A stretch of DNA of 64,000 nt from Paraburkholderia sp. BCC1884. GTDB lineage: Bacteria > Pseudomonadota > Gammaproteobacteria > Burkholderiales > Burkholderiaceae. A program made the translations under genes and the position numbers. The notes below the pieces were generated by a model. The model made no database searches and was not told the DNA's origin. It was given only the letters and a program-made list of their open reading frames with translations. Of this stretch, positions 25,715 to 35,020 are shown piece by piece (position 1 is the stretch's first letter; each line of letters starts with the position of its first letter). Location: NCBI RefSeq assembly GCF_900996225.1, contig NZ_CAAJGL010000145.1:1-64000 (forward strand), written 5' to 3'.

Positions 25715-27130
25715 ATGTCCGTCGATCTGAGTCTGATTGAGCGAAGCGCGTGCGAAGTCGTCGATCTGTTGCGCGAGGAAGCAGTCAGTCCGCATGACCT
25801 GCTCGACACGCTGGCCGAGCAGGTGGCGCGTGTCGAGTCGCAGGTCAACGCGCTGCCCACGCTGTGCTTCGAACGCGCCCATGAGCATGCCGATGCGCTG
25901 CTGAAAAAGCCGGTCGCCGAGCGCGGCCTGCTATGCGGCTTGCCCGTGCCGATCAAGGATTTGACCGATGTGGCCGGGGTGCGGACCACACGCGGCTCGC
26001 TGGTCTATCGCGATCGCATTGCGCCGACCTCGGACGCCGGTGTCGCCTTGCTCGAAGCGCGCGGCGGCGTGGTCTATGCGAAGTCCAACACGCCGGAGTT
26101 CGGCTCGGGCGGTCATACGTACAACGGCGTGTTCGGCATCACGCGCAATCCGTGGGATCTGTCGCGTTCGGCGGGCGGTTCGTCGGGCGGCGCGGCAGCC
26201 GCGTTGGCCTCGGGCACGGCGTGGATCGCGCAGGGCTCCGATCTGGCCGGCTCGCTGCGTACGCCCTCGGCGTTCTGCGGCGTGGTGGGGCTGCGTCCCA
26301 CACCTGGGCGTGTCTCGTATGGTCCCACCGCGAATCCCTATGACACCCTCGGCATTCACGGCCCGATGGCGCGCAACGTAACGGACGCGGCGCTCCTGCT
26401 CGACGCGATGTGCGGCGACGTGCGATGCGCGCCGCTCTCGCTCGGCGAAACCTCCCGTTCGTTTCTCAGCCATGCGCGCCGCCCGCAGCGGCCGGCGCGA
26501 GTCGCGTTCAGCGAGGGCCTCGGCATCGCCCGCGTCGAGCCGGAAATTCTCGTGATTTGCCGCCAGACCATGGAGCGGCTGACGGCAGCCGGAGTCGGCG
26601 TGGACGAGAGCGATCTCGATCTGAGCGGCGCGCAAGCGGCATTTCATACGTTGCGCGGCATCGCGTACGGCACCCGCTACGAAGACGTGCTCGCCCAGCA
26701 TCGCGACGTGCTCAATCCCAACGTGGTCTGGAACATCGAGTTCGGTCTGCAACTAGATGGCGCAGCGGTGCGCTCGGCGCAGCGCACCCGGGCCGAACTG
26801 TTCTACAAGGCCAACGCGCTGCTGGAGCGTTACGACGTGTTGATCTGTCCGGCCTCGATCGTGCTGCCGTTTCCGGTCGAAGCGCGCGATATCCGCGATG
26901 CCGTCGGTCAGCACTTCGAGACGTACATCGACTGGCTCGCGATTACGTATGCACTCACGCTCACCGGTCTGCCGGTTATCGCGATTCCGTGCGGGATGAG
27001 CGCGAGCGGTCTGCCGGTCGGCATTCAGATCGTCGGCAAGCCGCGTGGTGAAGCGGCGTTGTTGTCGGCGGCGCGCGCGATCGAAGAGATCATCGGGCCG
27101 TGGGCCAAGGGCAAGCCGCAGGCGCGGTGA
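25715..27130 (+). CDS. Amidase signature family enzyme
   Basis: A 471-residue amidase. The Ser-cisSer-Lys triad can be read: K81 in PVPIKDLTDV, cis-Ser S156 in GGSSGGAAAAL and nucleophile S180 in GSDLAGSLRTPSAFCG. One of the glycines around the nucleophile is Ala (L-A-G-S instead of I-G-G-S), a minor variation. Family members hydrolyse diverse amides; the C-terminal region does not indicate GatA (no GatB/GatC nearby). The start lies 66 bases after the ABC permease with a modest ribosome site, so co-transcription with the exporter is possible but unproven. Confidence 0.88.
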   Translation: MSVDLSLIERSACEVVDLLREEAVSPHDLLDTLAEQVARVESQVNALPTLCFERAHEHADALLKKPVAERGLLCGLPVPIKDLTDVAGVRTTRGSLVYRDRIAPTSDAGVALLEARGGVVYAKSNTPEFGSGGHTYNGVFGITRNPWDLSRSAGGSSGGAAAALASGTAWIAQGSDLAGSLRTPSAFCGVVGLRPTPGRVSYGPTANPYDTLGIHGPMARNVTDAALLLDAMCGDVRCAPLSLGETSRSFLSHARRPQRPARVAFSEGLGIARVEPEILVICRQTMERLTAAGVGVDESDLDLSGAQAAFHTLRGIAYGTRYEDVLAQHRDVLNPNVVWNIEFGLQLDGAAVRSAQRTRAELFYKANALLERYDVLICPASIVLPFPVEARDIRDAVGQHFETYIDWLAITYALTLTGLPVIAIPCGMSASGLPVGIQIVGKPRGEAALLSAARAIEEIIGPWAKGKPQAR

Positions 27131-27220
27131 GCGTGTTCTGCCGCGGTCCGCGCAGGGAAAGCCGCGACCGGTGCCCCATGCGCACCGGCCGCGCCTCGCC
27201 TCGACACCCCCGTTTACCGC

Positions 27221-28222
27221 TTAAGTCACATACGCCTGAGCGACGTTGATCAACTGCACGCGATTGCGCACCTTGAACAACTGCCGCAGACGGCGCAGGT
27301 GATAGTCGACGTTATGCGGCGACAGCCCGAGAAAGTACGCAATCTCCTTATCGCGCTGACCCTGCACCACCGCCTTGAGCACCGCGTGCTGCAGATCGCT
27401 CAACGCCACGCGCTGCTGCTGCGCGGGCGCAATGCCGATCACGCTTTTAGCGTGCGTCCAGATGAACTCGTGGACCGTGTGCGCGAACATCAAGGTTTCG
27501 GCGACGATCGACTCGGTCATCCAGCGCGGATTGCCGATCTCCGAGTTGAAGCACAGGCTCGCGCTCAACTCCGGCTCGGGCAGCGGCATCTGCGTGAGGA
27601 TGCCGCTCTTGCGCCCGGTCGTCTCCAGCATGTCGATCAGGCCGCCCAGCCGCTCGCTGCGCATTTGCGCACGCGGCAGATCGGCGCGCATGTCGGCGGT
27701 ATTCCAGAGGAACGGCATACCGGTCGGCGAGGCCAGCGCGACGCGCGGGTCCAGCTCGAAATAGCGCTCGCGGAAATACCGCGTGAGCCAGCTCGGCGAC
27801 TCGTAGCTGGTCAGCACGAACATCGTCTTGTGATTCGCCGAGGTTCGCGTGGCGCTGTAACTGAACGAATCGAAGCCCAGTTGCTTGATGCGCTGCCGGA
27901 CGAATTCCATGCGGTCCTGCGCAGTGCCAAAACGCACCAGCGGACTGATGACGGGCGCGGCCCGGCGCGCGGCGGGTGAGGGCGTGCCGATCTCCTCCTC
28001 GGTGAAGAGCGTGAGGAAGCCCGTGGACGCCGTGCCGGTTGCAGCACGGTGTGATGCTCTGGATGCTTCAGCCGCGTGGGCTGATTTCCCGGACTGCCGC
28101 AGGCCGGCCGGGTAAGCCGGTTGTGCGGCAGCCGCCGAGGTGTAAGCCGCCGACGCCTGCCCGGCTTCGCCTTGCGGCGAACCAGTCAGCCAATGCGGCA
28201 GCGTATCGCATTCGTGTTCCAT
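27221..28222 (-). CDS. LuxR-family regulator (solo) with autoinducer-binding domain
   Basis: A 333-residue regulator. After about 80 low-complexity residues comes an autoinducer-binding domain with the conserved set W..Y....Y...DPR (WLTRYFRERYFELDPRV) and a following FLWN. The C-terminus is a GerE helix-turn-helix with VVQGQRDKEIAYFLGLSPHNV and a long VDYHLRRLRQLF recognition helix. No luxI-type synthase is in the window, so it is a LuxR solo. ATG 28222 is preferred, with GGAG upstream; a TTG 42 bases further up is possible. It is divergent from an AraC regulator with a dyad between them. Confidence 0.87.
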   Translation of the reverse strand: MEHECDTLPHWLTGSPQGEAGQASAAYTSAAAAQPAYPAGLRQSGKSAHAAEASRASHRAATGTASTGFLTLFTEEEIGTPSPAARRAAPVISPLVRFGTAQDRMEFVRQRIKQLGFDSFSYSATRTSANHKTMFVLTSYESPSWLTRYFRERYFELDPRVALASPTGMPFLWNTADMRADLPRAQMRSERLGGLIDMLETTGRKSGILTQMPLPEPELSASLCFNSEIGNPRWMTESIVAETLMFAHTVHEFIWTHAKSVIGIAPAQQQRVALSDLQHAVLKAVVQGQRDKEIAYFLGLSPHNVDYHLRRLRQLFKVRNRVQLINVAQAYVT

Positions 28223-28283
28223 GAAACGGTAGCTCCGGCGTTCGAAAAGCGTGAAGGACGACAAGCTGAATGATTAGCTATTT

Positions 28284-28323
28284 CCAAAAATTACGGTAGC
28301 CGGTTCCTTGCTATCATTTTTGG
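28284..28323. promoter_or_regulatory. Dyad between divergent luxR and araC genes
   Basis: CCAAAAAT (28284-28291) and ATTTTTGG (28316-28323) form a perfect 8-bp inverted repeat with 24 bases between the arms. It sits about 60 bases upstream of the LuxR start and 85 bases upstream of the AraC start. An operator for one of the two regulators is plausible, but it does not have the 18-20 bp form of a standard lux box. Confidence 0.4.
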
Positions 28324-28407
28324 GATCTTGCTTCGACAGCAGAACGGCAACACGGATGGGGCAAGGTTTTCTCATTGGCATACGGCACCTCCCAGGGAAT
28401 GAACGTG

Positions 28408-29319
28408 ATGGCACGAATTCCAAAGCTGACAACGACGCTCGCCAACGACCGCTACATGGCGGGCCAGAAACTGGTGTCGAGCGTGGATCGCCCGTGGCGG
28501 CACCTGGTGCTGCGCTCGTATCTGGAACCCGACGAGCAGGAACTGCTGGAGGCGCCGGGCCTGCAAGATCTCACGCTGATGACGCTCGCGAGCGGCGCCG
28601 AACACCTCGAACGCAATCTCAATGGGCGCTGGGAACGCGCCGATCTGCACGCCGGCGATGTCTGGTTCGTGCCGCCCGCGCCGATTTCATGGCGCTGGCA
28701 CTCGATCAGCGATGAACCGCTGTCCACCGTCCATCTGCATATCGAGCGCGGCCTGATCGACAGCGTTGCCGATCAGATGGAACTCCAGGGCTCGCGCGAG
28801 TTGTCGCTCGGCGATGCGATGCAGTTCCAGGATCCGCTGATCGCCGCGACGCTCGGCGCGTTGCATCGCGCTGCCGCCGATCCGGCCGACTCGCGCCTTT
28901 ATGTCGACGCGTTGGTTCATGCGCTCGCGGCGCACCTGCTGCAGCATTATTCACGCGACCGCCGCGCGCGCGGCGCACTGCCCGCGCAGCCCGAGCGGCT
29001 GGTGCCGCGCCGGATTCGCCGTGTGACCGACTACATCCGCGCCAATCTTGCCGCCGATCTGGCGATCAGCGAACTGGCTGCGCAGGCCGGATTAAGCAGC
29101 TTCCATTTCGCCCGCGTGTTCCGCCTCGAAACGGGTGAAACGCCGCATCAGTTCGTTACGCGTTTGCGGCTCGAAGAAGCGGCGAGGCTCTTACGCGCCA
29201 CCGATCAGACCGTGCTGCAGATCGCGCTGGCGGTTGGTTTCGAGAATGCCAGCCATTTCTCCGTGCAGTTCAAACGTGGCTATGGCGCGACGCCGCTCGC
29301 CTACCGGCTGCGCGGCTGA
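28408..29319 (+). CDS. AraC-family transcriptional regulator
   Basis: A 303-residue regulator. The N-terminal 190 residues form a cupin-like sensory domain (LHAGDVWFVPPAPISWRW is the typical jelly-roll segment). The C-terminal domain contains two helix-turn-helix motifs, with ISELAAQAGLSSFHFARVFR and the strongly conserved IALAVGFENASHFSVQFKRG. ATG 28408 is chosen because AGGGA lies 9 bases upstream; an in-frame ATG at 28399 and a TTG at 28375 are less well placed. It is divergent from the LuxR solo gene; its targets are not evident. Confidence 0.88.
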   Translation: MARIPKLTTTLANDRYMAGQKLVSSVDRPWRHLVLRSYLEPDEQELLEAPGLQDLTLMTLASGAEHLERNLNGRWERADLHAGDVWFVPPAPISWRWHSISDEPLSTVHLHIERGLIDSVADQMELQGSRELSLGDAMQFQDPLIAATLGALHRAAADPADSRLYVDALVHALAAHLLQHYSRDRRARGALPAQPERLVPRRIRRVTDYIRANLAADLAISELAAQAGLSSFHFARVFRLETGETPHQFVTRLRLEEAARLLRATDQTVLQIALAVGFENASHFSVQFKRGYGATPLAYRLRG

Positions 29320-29699
29320 ACGCTGGATGGCGCGGGGCGTAGTGGATAAAGCGGAACGGCCGGCGAAGGTGTGAGGTTACGACAACCAGAGGTACAGTCC
29401 CAATGAGCCGCCAGGCCAGGAACCACGCGCCTCTCGCAGTGTGCGGTGCATTGCGTGGCTTGCAAACTACGAACTTTCGTGGCGACGACATGGCCGGACC
29501 TGGCATGCGCGTGCCGCGATGGGCTCCCGGCGTATTTTCAGGCCGTGACTGGCCAACTGGTCCAACTGGCCTGACCGGGTTGGCGGCAAGTGTATCTGTC
29601 TAAGCCTTGCACAGGACGACAGAATCATGCGCCTGCGCGCTTCGTGCCAGCCGCGTCTGACCGACCCTTCCATTCAACCGTCACACTGGAAATCTTGCG
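29320..29699 (+). other. Intergenic region without a supported gene
   Basis: 380 bases between araC and the DUF3830 gene. Short open frames here lack family resemblance and ribosome sites. A local inverted pair, GGCCA...TGGCC-like, near 29550-29575 is imperfect and may be chance in GC-rich DNA. Confidence 0.45.
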
Positions 29700-30125
29700 A
29701 TGACCCGACTTCGAATCACCTCCGGCAGTCACGTGTTGACTGCCGAAACGCATCCCGACGCGCCGCAAACCGTCGCCGCTTTCCTGAAACTTCTGCCGTA
29801 TCGCCAGAAGATCATTCACGTGCGCTGGAGCGGGGAAGGCTGCTGGGTGCCGCTCGGTGACTTCAAACTCGAGAACGACGGCGGCGCGGTCGGCTTCGAG
29901 AACCACACGAGCCATCCCTCGGTGGGCGACATCCTGTTCTACCCGGGCGGCTATAGCGAGACCGAGATCATTCTCGCGTATGGCTCGTGCTGCTTCGCCA
30001 GCAAGATGGGCCAACTGGCGGGCAACCATTTCCTGACCATCGTCGAAGGCAAGGAGAAGTTGCGCGAGCTCGGTACCAAGGTGCTGTGGGAAGGCGCGCA
30101 AGACGTGCTGTTCGAAAAGATCTAA
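29700..30125 (+). CDS. DUF3830 family protein
   Basis: A 141-residue protein of the cyclophilin-like DUF3830 family. The pattern is visible in APQTVAAFLKLLPYRQKIIH, HVRWSGEGCWVPLGD, the NHTSHPSVGDILFYPGG block and the YGSCCFASKMGQLAGNHFL segment. It is probably a single beta-barrel domain, cytoplasmic. DUF3830 genes elsewhere often sit with hydrolase or transporter genes for organic acids, but here it stands alone; function unknown. Confidence 0.83.
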   Translation: MTRLRITSGSHVLTAETHPDAPQTVAAFLKLLPYRQKIIHVRWSGEGCWVPLGDFKLENDGGAVGFENHTSHPSVGDILFYPGGYSETEIILAYGSCCFASKMGQLAGNHFLTIVEGKEKLRELGTKVLWEGAQDVLFEKI

Positions 30126-30339
30126 CGCGCGACCTGACGCGCGTGAGCGGCACGCACGTCGTAACCCTGGTTAATTTTTGTTCCGTAAATCGCGCATACT
30201 GGAGGCGACTGAGCGGCTCGTTAAGCGCTCACGTTATACCCTCTGAGTGTCTTGCGGGCGCGGTTCGCCATCGATGCGGCCAGCTCAGGCGAGGCACGGA
30301 ACAGCTATTTTCGCCGCCAGACGGCGCCAGGTCTCCTCT

Positions 30340-31563
30340 ATGACGGACTCGCACGTACTGCCGCTCGCCGCCTTCGCCGCTCAGGTGCGCCTGCAACAGG
30401 TCGATCTGACCGAGCGCTGGATGAAGGCCGTCTTTCACGACGCTGAACTGACCGAAGCCGACCGGCTGACCTACGAACAGTTAGCCGACCACATCCCGAA
30501 CATCCTCGACGAAATCTGCAGCGTGCTCGAGAACCAGGACCTCGACCAGGCCGAAGGGGCGATCGAGCGCGACGCGCGTCTGCACGGCAAGTTGCGCTGG
30601 AAGCAGGGCTACCGGATCGACGAACTGGTGCGCGAACTCGATCTGTTTCGCCAGATGCTGAGCGGCGCGGTCGTCGAATACAGCGAGTCGCGGCCGTCGT
30701 TCACGCGGCGTCACGAAGAGCGCGCCCGCCATTTCATCGACGAAGCCGTCAGCTTCGTTACGCTGACGTCGATCCGCGAGGTGGTAAGCGAGCGCGATAG
30801 AACGATCGACGATTACACCGGCCGACTCGAGCGCGCCAATCACGAACTTACGCTGCAGCAGCGGCTGGTCGGCGATCTCTACGAGTCGCGCATGCAGATC
30901 ACGCGCAGCGTCGTGCACGATTTGCGCAACTTTCTCAACGTGTTTTCGATGGCGCTGCAACTGATCAGCCGCGCACCGGCCAAGATCGAAACTGCGCTCG
31001 CGCTGGCGAACCGTCAGGCCGCGGATATGAAAACGCTGGTCGACGAACTGGTCGAATACTCGATCGTGCTCGGCGATACCAGCCCGCTCGTGCTCGAGCG
31101 TTTCGGGTTGCGCGAGTTGTTCGACGAACTGGTGATTTCGTGCGAACCGGCGATCGAGGTCAAAGGCCTGCGTTTCCAGGCGGCCTTCGATCCCGCGCTG
31201 GACACGGTCGTCTCGAATCGGCTGAGGCTCAAACAGATCGCGCTCAACCTGCTGACCAACGCGGCGAAATATACCAAGGCAGGTCAGGTCGAATTGAGCA
31301 TGGTCGCGGTGGAGGGCGATCTGTGGCGTTTGCGGGTGTCGGATACCGGTGTGGGCATCAGCGCATCGGATCGCGAACGCGTGTTTATCGAATTCGAACG
31401 CGCCACCGATGAAGACATTCCCGGCGCCGGCCTCGGTCTCGCGATCGTCAAGGAGTTGTGCCGGATGCTCGGCGGGCAAATGCGTTTCGAGTCCCAGGAA
31501 GGAGCGGGGACGATCTTCGAAATCAGTTTTCCGTTGCGGCTGGACGCGCCGGAATCCAAATAA
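30340..31563 (+). CDS. Soluble sensor histidine kinase with RsbR-like N-terminus
   Basis: A 407-residue kinase without membrane segments. Residues 10-160 form an all-helical domain resembling the RsbRD N-terminal sensory domain (LTERWMKAVF, DHIPNILDEICSVLEN and RIDELVRELDLFRQ helices). A coiled coil leads to the dimerisation domain, with phospho-accepting H193 in SVVHDLRNFLN. The ATPase domain shows N-box LLTNAAKYTK, G1 box VSDTGVGIS and G2 box GAGLGLAIVKELC. ATG 30340 is preferred; upstream in-frame codons give no family sequence. No response regulator is adjacent, so it is an orphan kinase here. Confidence 0.87.
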   Translation: MTDSHVLPLAAFAAQVRLQQVDLTERWMKAVFHDAELTEADRLTYEQLADHIPNILDEICSVLENQDLDQAEGAIERDARLHGKLRWKQGYRIDELVRELDLFRQMLSGAVVEYSESRPSFTRRHEERARHFIDEAVSFVTLTSIREVVSERDRTIDDYTGRLERANHELTLQQRLVGDLYESRMQITRSVVHDLRNFLNVFSMALQLISRAPAKIETALALANRQAADMKTLVDELVEYSIVLGDTSPLVLERFGLRELFDELVISCEPAIEVKGLRFQAAFDPALDTVVSNRLRLKQIALNLLTNAAKYTKAGQVELSMVAVEGDLWRLRVSDTGVGISASDRERVFIEFERATDEDIPGAGLGLAIVKELCRMLGGQMRFESQEGAGTIFEISFPLRLDAPESK

Positions 31564-31938
31564 AGCTTGTCCGCTGCAGAAGCGGGTGATGGTTCGAATG
31601 GATCAAGCGCTCGCTGATCCTGTTTCCCCCATTTGCCAATCAGATAATCCCGGCTTGCGGCTGAGCGCGGATTAATGATTGCGCGCCCCATATGAGACTT
31701 TTGGCTGTTTTCGTCTTAAGTCCAATAGTTCGTTTGGCACTGTTCGAGATAAAAATTAGCTTTTAAGAGTTGTCGTATTCGCGACGCGCGGGACGTGACG
31801 GCACACTGTTCGCGTCGCGTTTGCGGTCCATTGAAAAGGCGGCCAACTCTTAGATTTAGGCGGTGCGAGATAAATAGTTAGGATCGCATAAGACAAATCT
31901 CGGCAAATGAAATTCGATAAATAGATTGGGAGAAAAGC
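31564..31938 (+). other. AT-rich leader of the adhesin gene with an inverted repeat
   Basis: A 375-base AT-rich stretch before the adhesin. It holds a perfect 9-bp inverted repeat, TAAGAGTTG (31764-31772) with CAACTCTTA (31844-31852), enclosing 71 bases, and a 6-bp one, CGAGAT (31866-31871) with ATCTCG (31897-31902). No coding frame. The adhesin promoter must lie here; the repeats may shape an mRNA leader or bind a regulator. Confidence 0.45.
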
Positions 31939-34764
31939 TTGATCAAGACATACAAAACGGATTGGAATAAAGCCACGCTCGTGCACGAGCCCGCATTCAC
32001 GAGCATTCGCAAGCGGCGGCCAACAGGTATGTCGTGGATGGCGGCGAGCGCGGGGTTATTGAGCGCGCTGGCGTTCAACTCGCAGGCCTGGGCGGCGCAA
32101 TGCGAGGCGGGCAAGGACGACTGTGCTTCGCTCGAAGTGGCGGCGCAGACGGGCAACGGTGCGAGCGAGAAAGAACACGAGCTTGCGTCGGATAAGCCGG
32201 GCAAATCATTCAACGCGATCATGAATGTCTCCGGCGTGGCGCCGGCCGGTTTGCTGGCGGGGGTGCAGTCGGCAACCGCGCCTGGTTCCGGCAATGTCCT
32301 GGCGCTGAGCGCGCCAGGTGCGGATGCGGTCAGCGACGTACCGGTCACCCAGTTCATCGCCGTCAGCCCGAACATCACGCCGGCTCTCGTCACCGTCGCG
32401 GATTACGGTGTGAACGCGATGGCGGTCGGCGTGGGGGCGAACGCCATCGGCGATGCGTCGCTGGCGGTCGGCGCGAGCGCGGGCGCGTCCATGCGCGGCG
32501 CCACGGCGGTCGGCTCGCAGGCGGCGGCGCTGGCCGTCAACACGACGGTGGTCGGGGCCGGGGCATCGACCACCAGTTTTGCCGAAAACGGCGTGGCGAT
32601 CGGCTATAACGCGCTGGCGCAAAACGCCAACGCGCTGGCAATGGGTACCTCCGTGCAGACCAACGCGGCGGATTCGATCGCGGCGGGCAGTCATGCGTAC
32701 ATCACGACGGCAGCGGACAAGGCCGTCGCGCTGGGTTCCAACGCGTTCGTCAGCGGTGCGGGTTCGGTCGCGCTGGGCGCCGATTCCACCGCGGACCGGA
32801 CCAATGTGATTTCAGTCGGCGGCACGACCGTGCAGCGACAGATTATCAACGTCGCTGCGGGCACGCAGAACACCGACGTGGTCAATGTCGCGCAACTCAA
32901 AGGCGTGACGGCGGCGGTCGGCGGCGGGGCGGCCGTCGCGACGGACGGCACGATCACGAAGCCGGCCTACTCGATCGGCGGCAAGACTTATAACGATGTC
33001 GGCACGGCCTTGTCCGCGCTTGCCAGCACCGGCGATGCAGCGGCCGCGGACGCGGTGCAATATGACTCCAGCGCTCATGATCAGGTGACCTTCGGCCGTG
33101 CCGGCACACCGGTGCGGCTCACCAACCTCGATGCCGGTGCGCTCGCAGCCGACAGTGCCGACGCCGTCAACGGCGCGCAACTGTTCGCGACCAATCAGGC
33201 CGTCGCGCAGAACACCAGCGACATTGCCACGAACACCACCAGCATCACGAATCTCGACCAGCGCATCACCGACAACACCAGCAGCATCACCAATCTCGAC
33301 CAGCGCACCACGACGATCGAGGGCGACGTGAGCAATATCACGAACCAGATCAATCATGGCGAGATCGGTCTCGTGCAGCAGGACCAGGTGTCGCACGATC
33401 TCACGGTGGCCAAAGACACGGACGGCGCTCGCGTCGATTTCAGCGGCACGGCTGGCGCGCGCGAGTTGACCGGCGTCGCGGCCGGCACTACGGATGCCTC
33501 CGCGGTCAATCTCGGTCAGCTCAAACCGGCGGTGGCCGCGCTCGGCGGCGGCGCGCAGATCAATGCGGACGGCTCCATCACCGGCCCCACGTATCACATG
33601 CAGGGCGGCATGCAAACCACGGTGGGCGATGCGCTCGGCTCGCTCGACAACGGCCTCAGCACCTTGCAGCAGAACATGGAGATCGGCGGGGTCGGCATGG
33701 TCACGCAAGACCCGCTGTCGCGCGTCATCAGCGTCGGTGCGACGACCGACGGCAATCTGGTGAACATGGCCGGCACGGCCGGCAATCGGGTCGTCACCGG
33801 CGTGGCGCGCGGCGCGGTCAACGCTGCCAGCGTCGATGCGGTCAACGGTTCGCAACTGTATGGGCAGGCGGCGAGCACGGCAGTGGCGCTGGGCGGCGGC
33901 TCGACGGTCAATGCGGACGGCTCGGTGGCGGCGCCGTCGTACAGCGTGGGCGGCGCGGTGGTGAATAACGTCGGCAGCGCGATCACCAACCTGGACGGGC
34001 GGGTGACGCAGAACACCACCGACATCGCGGGGCTGCAAACCACGATCAACAACATCGGTGGCTCGGTGGCGAACGCAGTGCAGTACGACAGCTCCGCGCA
34101 CGACCGCATCACACTGGGCGGCGCGACGGCCAACGCACCGAAGGTGGCACTCACGAACCTGCAGGACGGCCAGATTTCGGCGACCAGCAGCGACGCGGTG
34201 ACCGGCTCGCAACTCTGGAACACCAACCAGATGATCGGCAACCTCAATCAGACGGTGCAGAACAACCAGGTCGCGGGCAGTGCGTATGTGTCCGTCAATA
34301 GTTCCGGCAATGCGGCGCAGGCGATCGGCAATCAATCGGTTGCGATCGGCGGCGGGGCGAAAGCGTCCGCGCCGAACTCGGTGGCAATCGGCGAAGGTTC
34401 GGTGGCGGATGTGGGCAACACGGTGTCGGTCGGTTCGGCGGGCAACGAGCGACGTATCACCAACGTCGCGCCGGGTCAGAATCCGACCGACGCCGTCAAC
34501 ATGCAGCAGTTTCAGGGCGGCTTGAGCGGCGTGGCGCGTGCCGCGTACACCGGCACGGCGCAGGCGATCGCGCTGAGCATGATTCCGGAAGTCGACGCGA
34601 ACAGGAACCTCGCGATCGGCATCGGCACGTCGGGCTATAAGGGTTATCAGGCGGTGGCCGTGGGCGTCTCGGCGCGTGTCACGCAGAGTCTGAAGGTGAA
34701 GCTCGGCGCGGGTATCAGCTCGGCCACGACGACGGTCGGCGCCGGTGCGGCGTACCAGTGGTAG
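31939..34764 (+). CDS. Trimeric autotransporter adhesin (YadA-like)
   Basis: A 941-residue type Vc secretion protein. It begins with an extended signal peptide region (MIKTYKTDWNKATLV) and a hydrophobic core ending in A-W-A near residue 53. The head contains YadA-like repeats of the A-V-G-x-x-A-x-A kind (about 160-300). The stalk has several neck motifs (VNVAQLKG, DAVNGAQLFATNQ, DAVNGSQLYG, DAVTGSQLWNTNQ) and low-complexity coiled coils with repeated SITNLDQR. The C-terminal anchor (about 860-941) ends in the outer-membrane beta-strand signature A-Y-Q-W. Start is TTG at 31939 with GGGAG well placed. It presumably mediates surface attachment. Confidence 0.93.
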   Translation: MIKTYKTDWNKATLVHEPAFTSIRKRRPTGMSWMAASAGLLSALAFNSQAWAAQCEAGKDDCASLEVAAQTGNGASEKEHELASDKPGKSFNAIMNVSGVAPAGLLAGVQSATAPGSGNVLALSAPGADAVSDVPVTQFIAVSPNITPALVTVADYGVNAMAVGVGANAIGDASLAVGASAGASMRGATAVGSQAAALAVNTTVVGAGASTTSFAENGVAIGYNALAQNANALAMGTSVQTNAADSIAAGSHAYITTAADKAVALGSNAFVSGAGSVALGADSTADRTNVISVGGTTVQRQIINVAAGTQNTDVVNVAQLKGVTAAVGGGAAVATDGTITKPAYSIGGKTYNDVGTALSALASTGDAAAADAVQYDSSAHDQVTFGRAGTPVRLTNLDAGALAADSADAVNGAQLFATNQAVAQNTSDIATNTTSITNLDQRITDNTSSITNLDQRTTTIEGDVSNITNQINHGEIGLVQQDQVSHDLTVAKDTDGARVDFSGTAGARELTGVAAGTTDASAVNLGQLKPAVAALGGGAQINADGSITGPTYHMQGGMQTTVGDALGSLDNGLSTLQQNMEIGGVGMVTQDPLSRVISVGATTDGNLVNMAGTAGNRVVTGVARGAVNAASVDAVNGSQLYGQAASTAVALGGGSTVNADGSVAAPSYSVGGAVVNNVGSAITNLDGRVTQNTTDIAGLQTTINNIGGSVANAVQYDSSAHDRITLGGATANAPKVALTNLQDGQISATSSDAVTGSQLWNTNQMIGNLNQTVQNNQVAGSAYVSVNSSGNAAQAIGNQSVAIGGGAKASAPNSVAIGEGSVADVGNTVSVGSAGNERRITNVAPGQNPTDAVNMQQFQGGLSGVARAAYTGTAQAIALSMIPEVDANRNLAIGIGTSGYKGYQAVAVGVSARVTQSLKVKLGAGISSATTTVGAGAAYQW

Positions 34765-34785
34765 CAGGGAGGCGGGAGGGGAAAT

Positions 34786-34873
34786 CCGGCGCGCCAGAGC
34801 GGCGCGCCGGGGCAGGCAGCGAGCGGGACTCGCTGTCCGTGGAAGCGGCGCCGTACGATCAGGCGGCGCTTCC
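34786..34873. terminator. Two strong hairpins between convergent genes
   Basis: First hairpin: a perfect 10-bp stem (34786-34795 with 34801-34810), loop AGAGC, 22 bases after the adhesin stop. Second: a 12-bp stem with one mismatch (34841-34852 with 34862-34873) directly before the stop of the convergent small gene. Neither has a clear T tract on the plus strand, but together they likely end both transcripts. Confidence 0.6.
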
Positions 34874-34881
34874 GTTACGCA

Positions 34882-35010
34882 TTATTTGAACAGTTTCGTG
34901 GCTTGAGCGATGGTGTTGACCACGCCCCATACCAACGGCAACGTCACGTACAGCCAGAAGACGGCGAGTTTGACCTTGCTGGTCGATTGCGCTGCTTGAA
35001 TAGTCGACAT
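34882..35010 (-). CDS. 42-residue single-membrane-segment protein, MFS small partner
   Basis: A 42-residue protein beginning MSTIQAAQSTSKVKLAVFWL and ending in ATKLFK. It has one hydrophobic helix (about residues 15-33, AVFWLYVTLPLVWGVVNTI) with a positively charged flank. It starts 10 bases after the stop of the OFA-type MFS gene and has a near-perfect GAGGAGA ribosome site, so translation is well supported. Small proteins of this kind are found next to OFA-type carriers and are annotated as MFS small subunits in some databases (from memory). The role in carrier assembly or stability is inferred. Confidence 0.8.
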   Translation of the reverse strand: MSTIQAAQSTSKVKLAVFWLYVTLPLVWGVVNTIAQATKLFK

Positions 35011-35020
35011 GTGGGTCTCC

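Noticed and set aside
32812..34335. About 500-codon minus-strand open frame inside the adhesin
   Set aside because: Antisense shadow of repetitive coding DNA; residue composition follows the sense repeats and there is no ribosome site.
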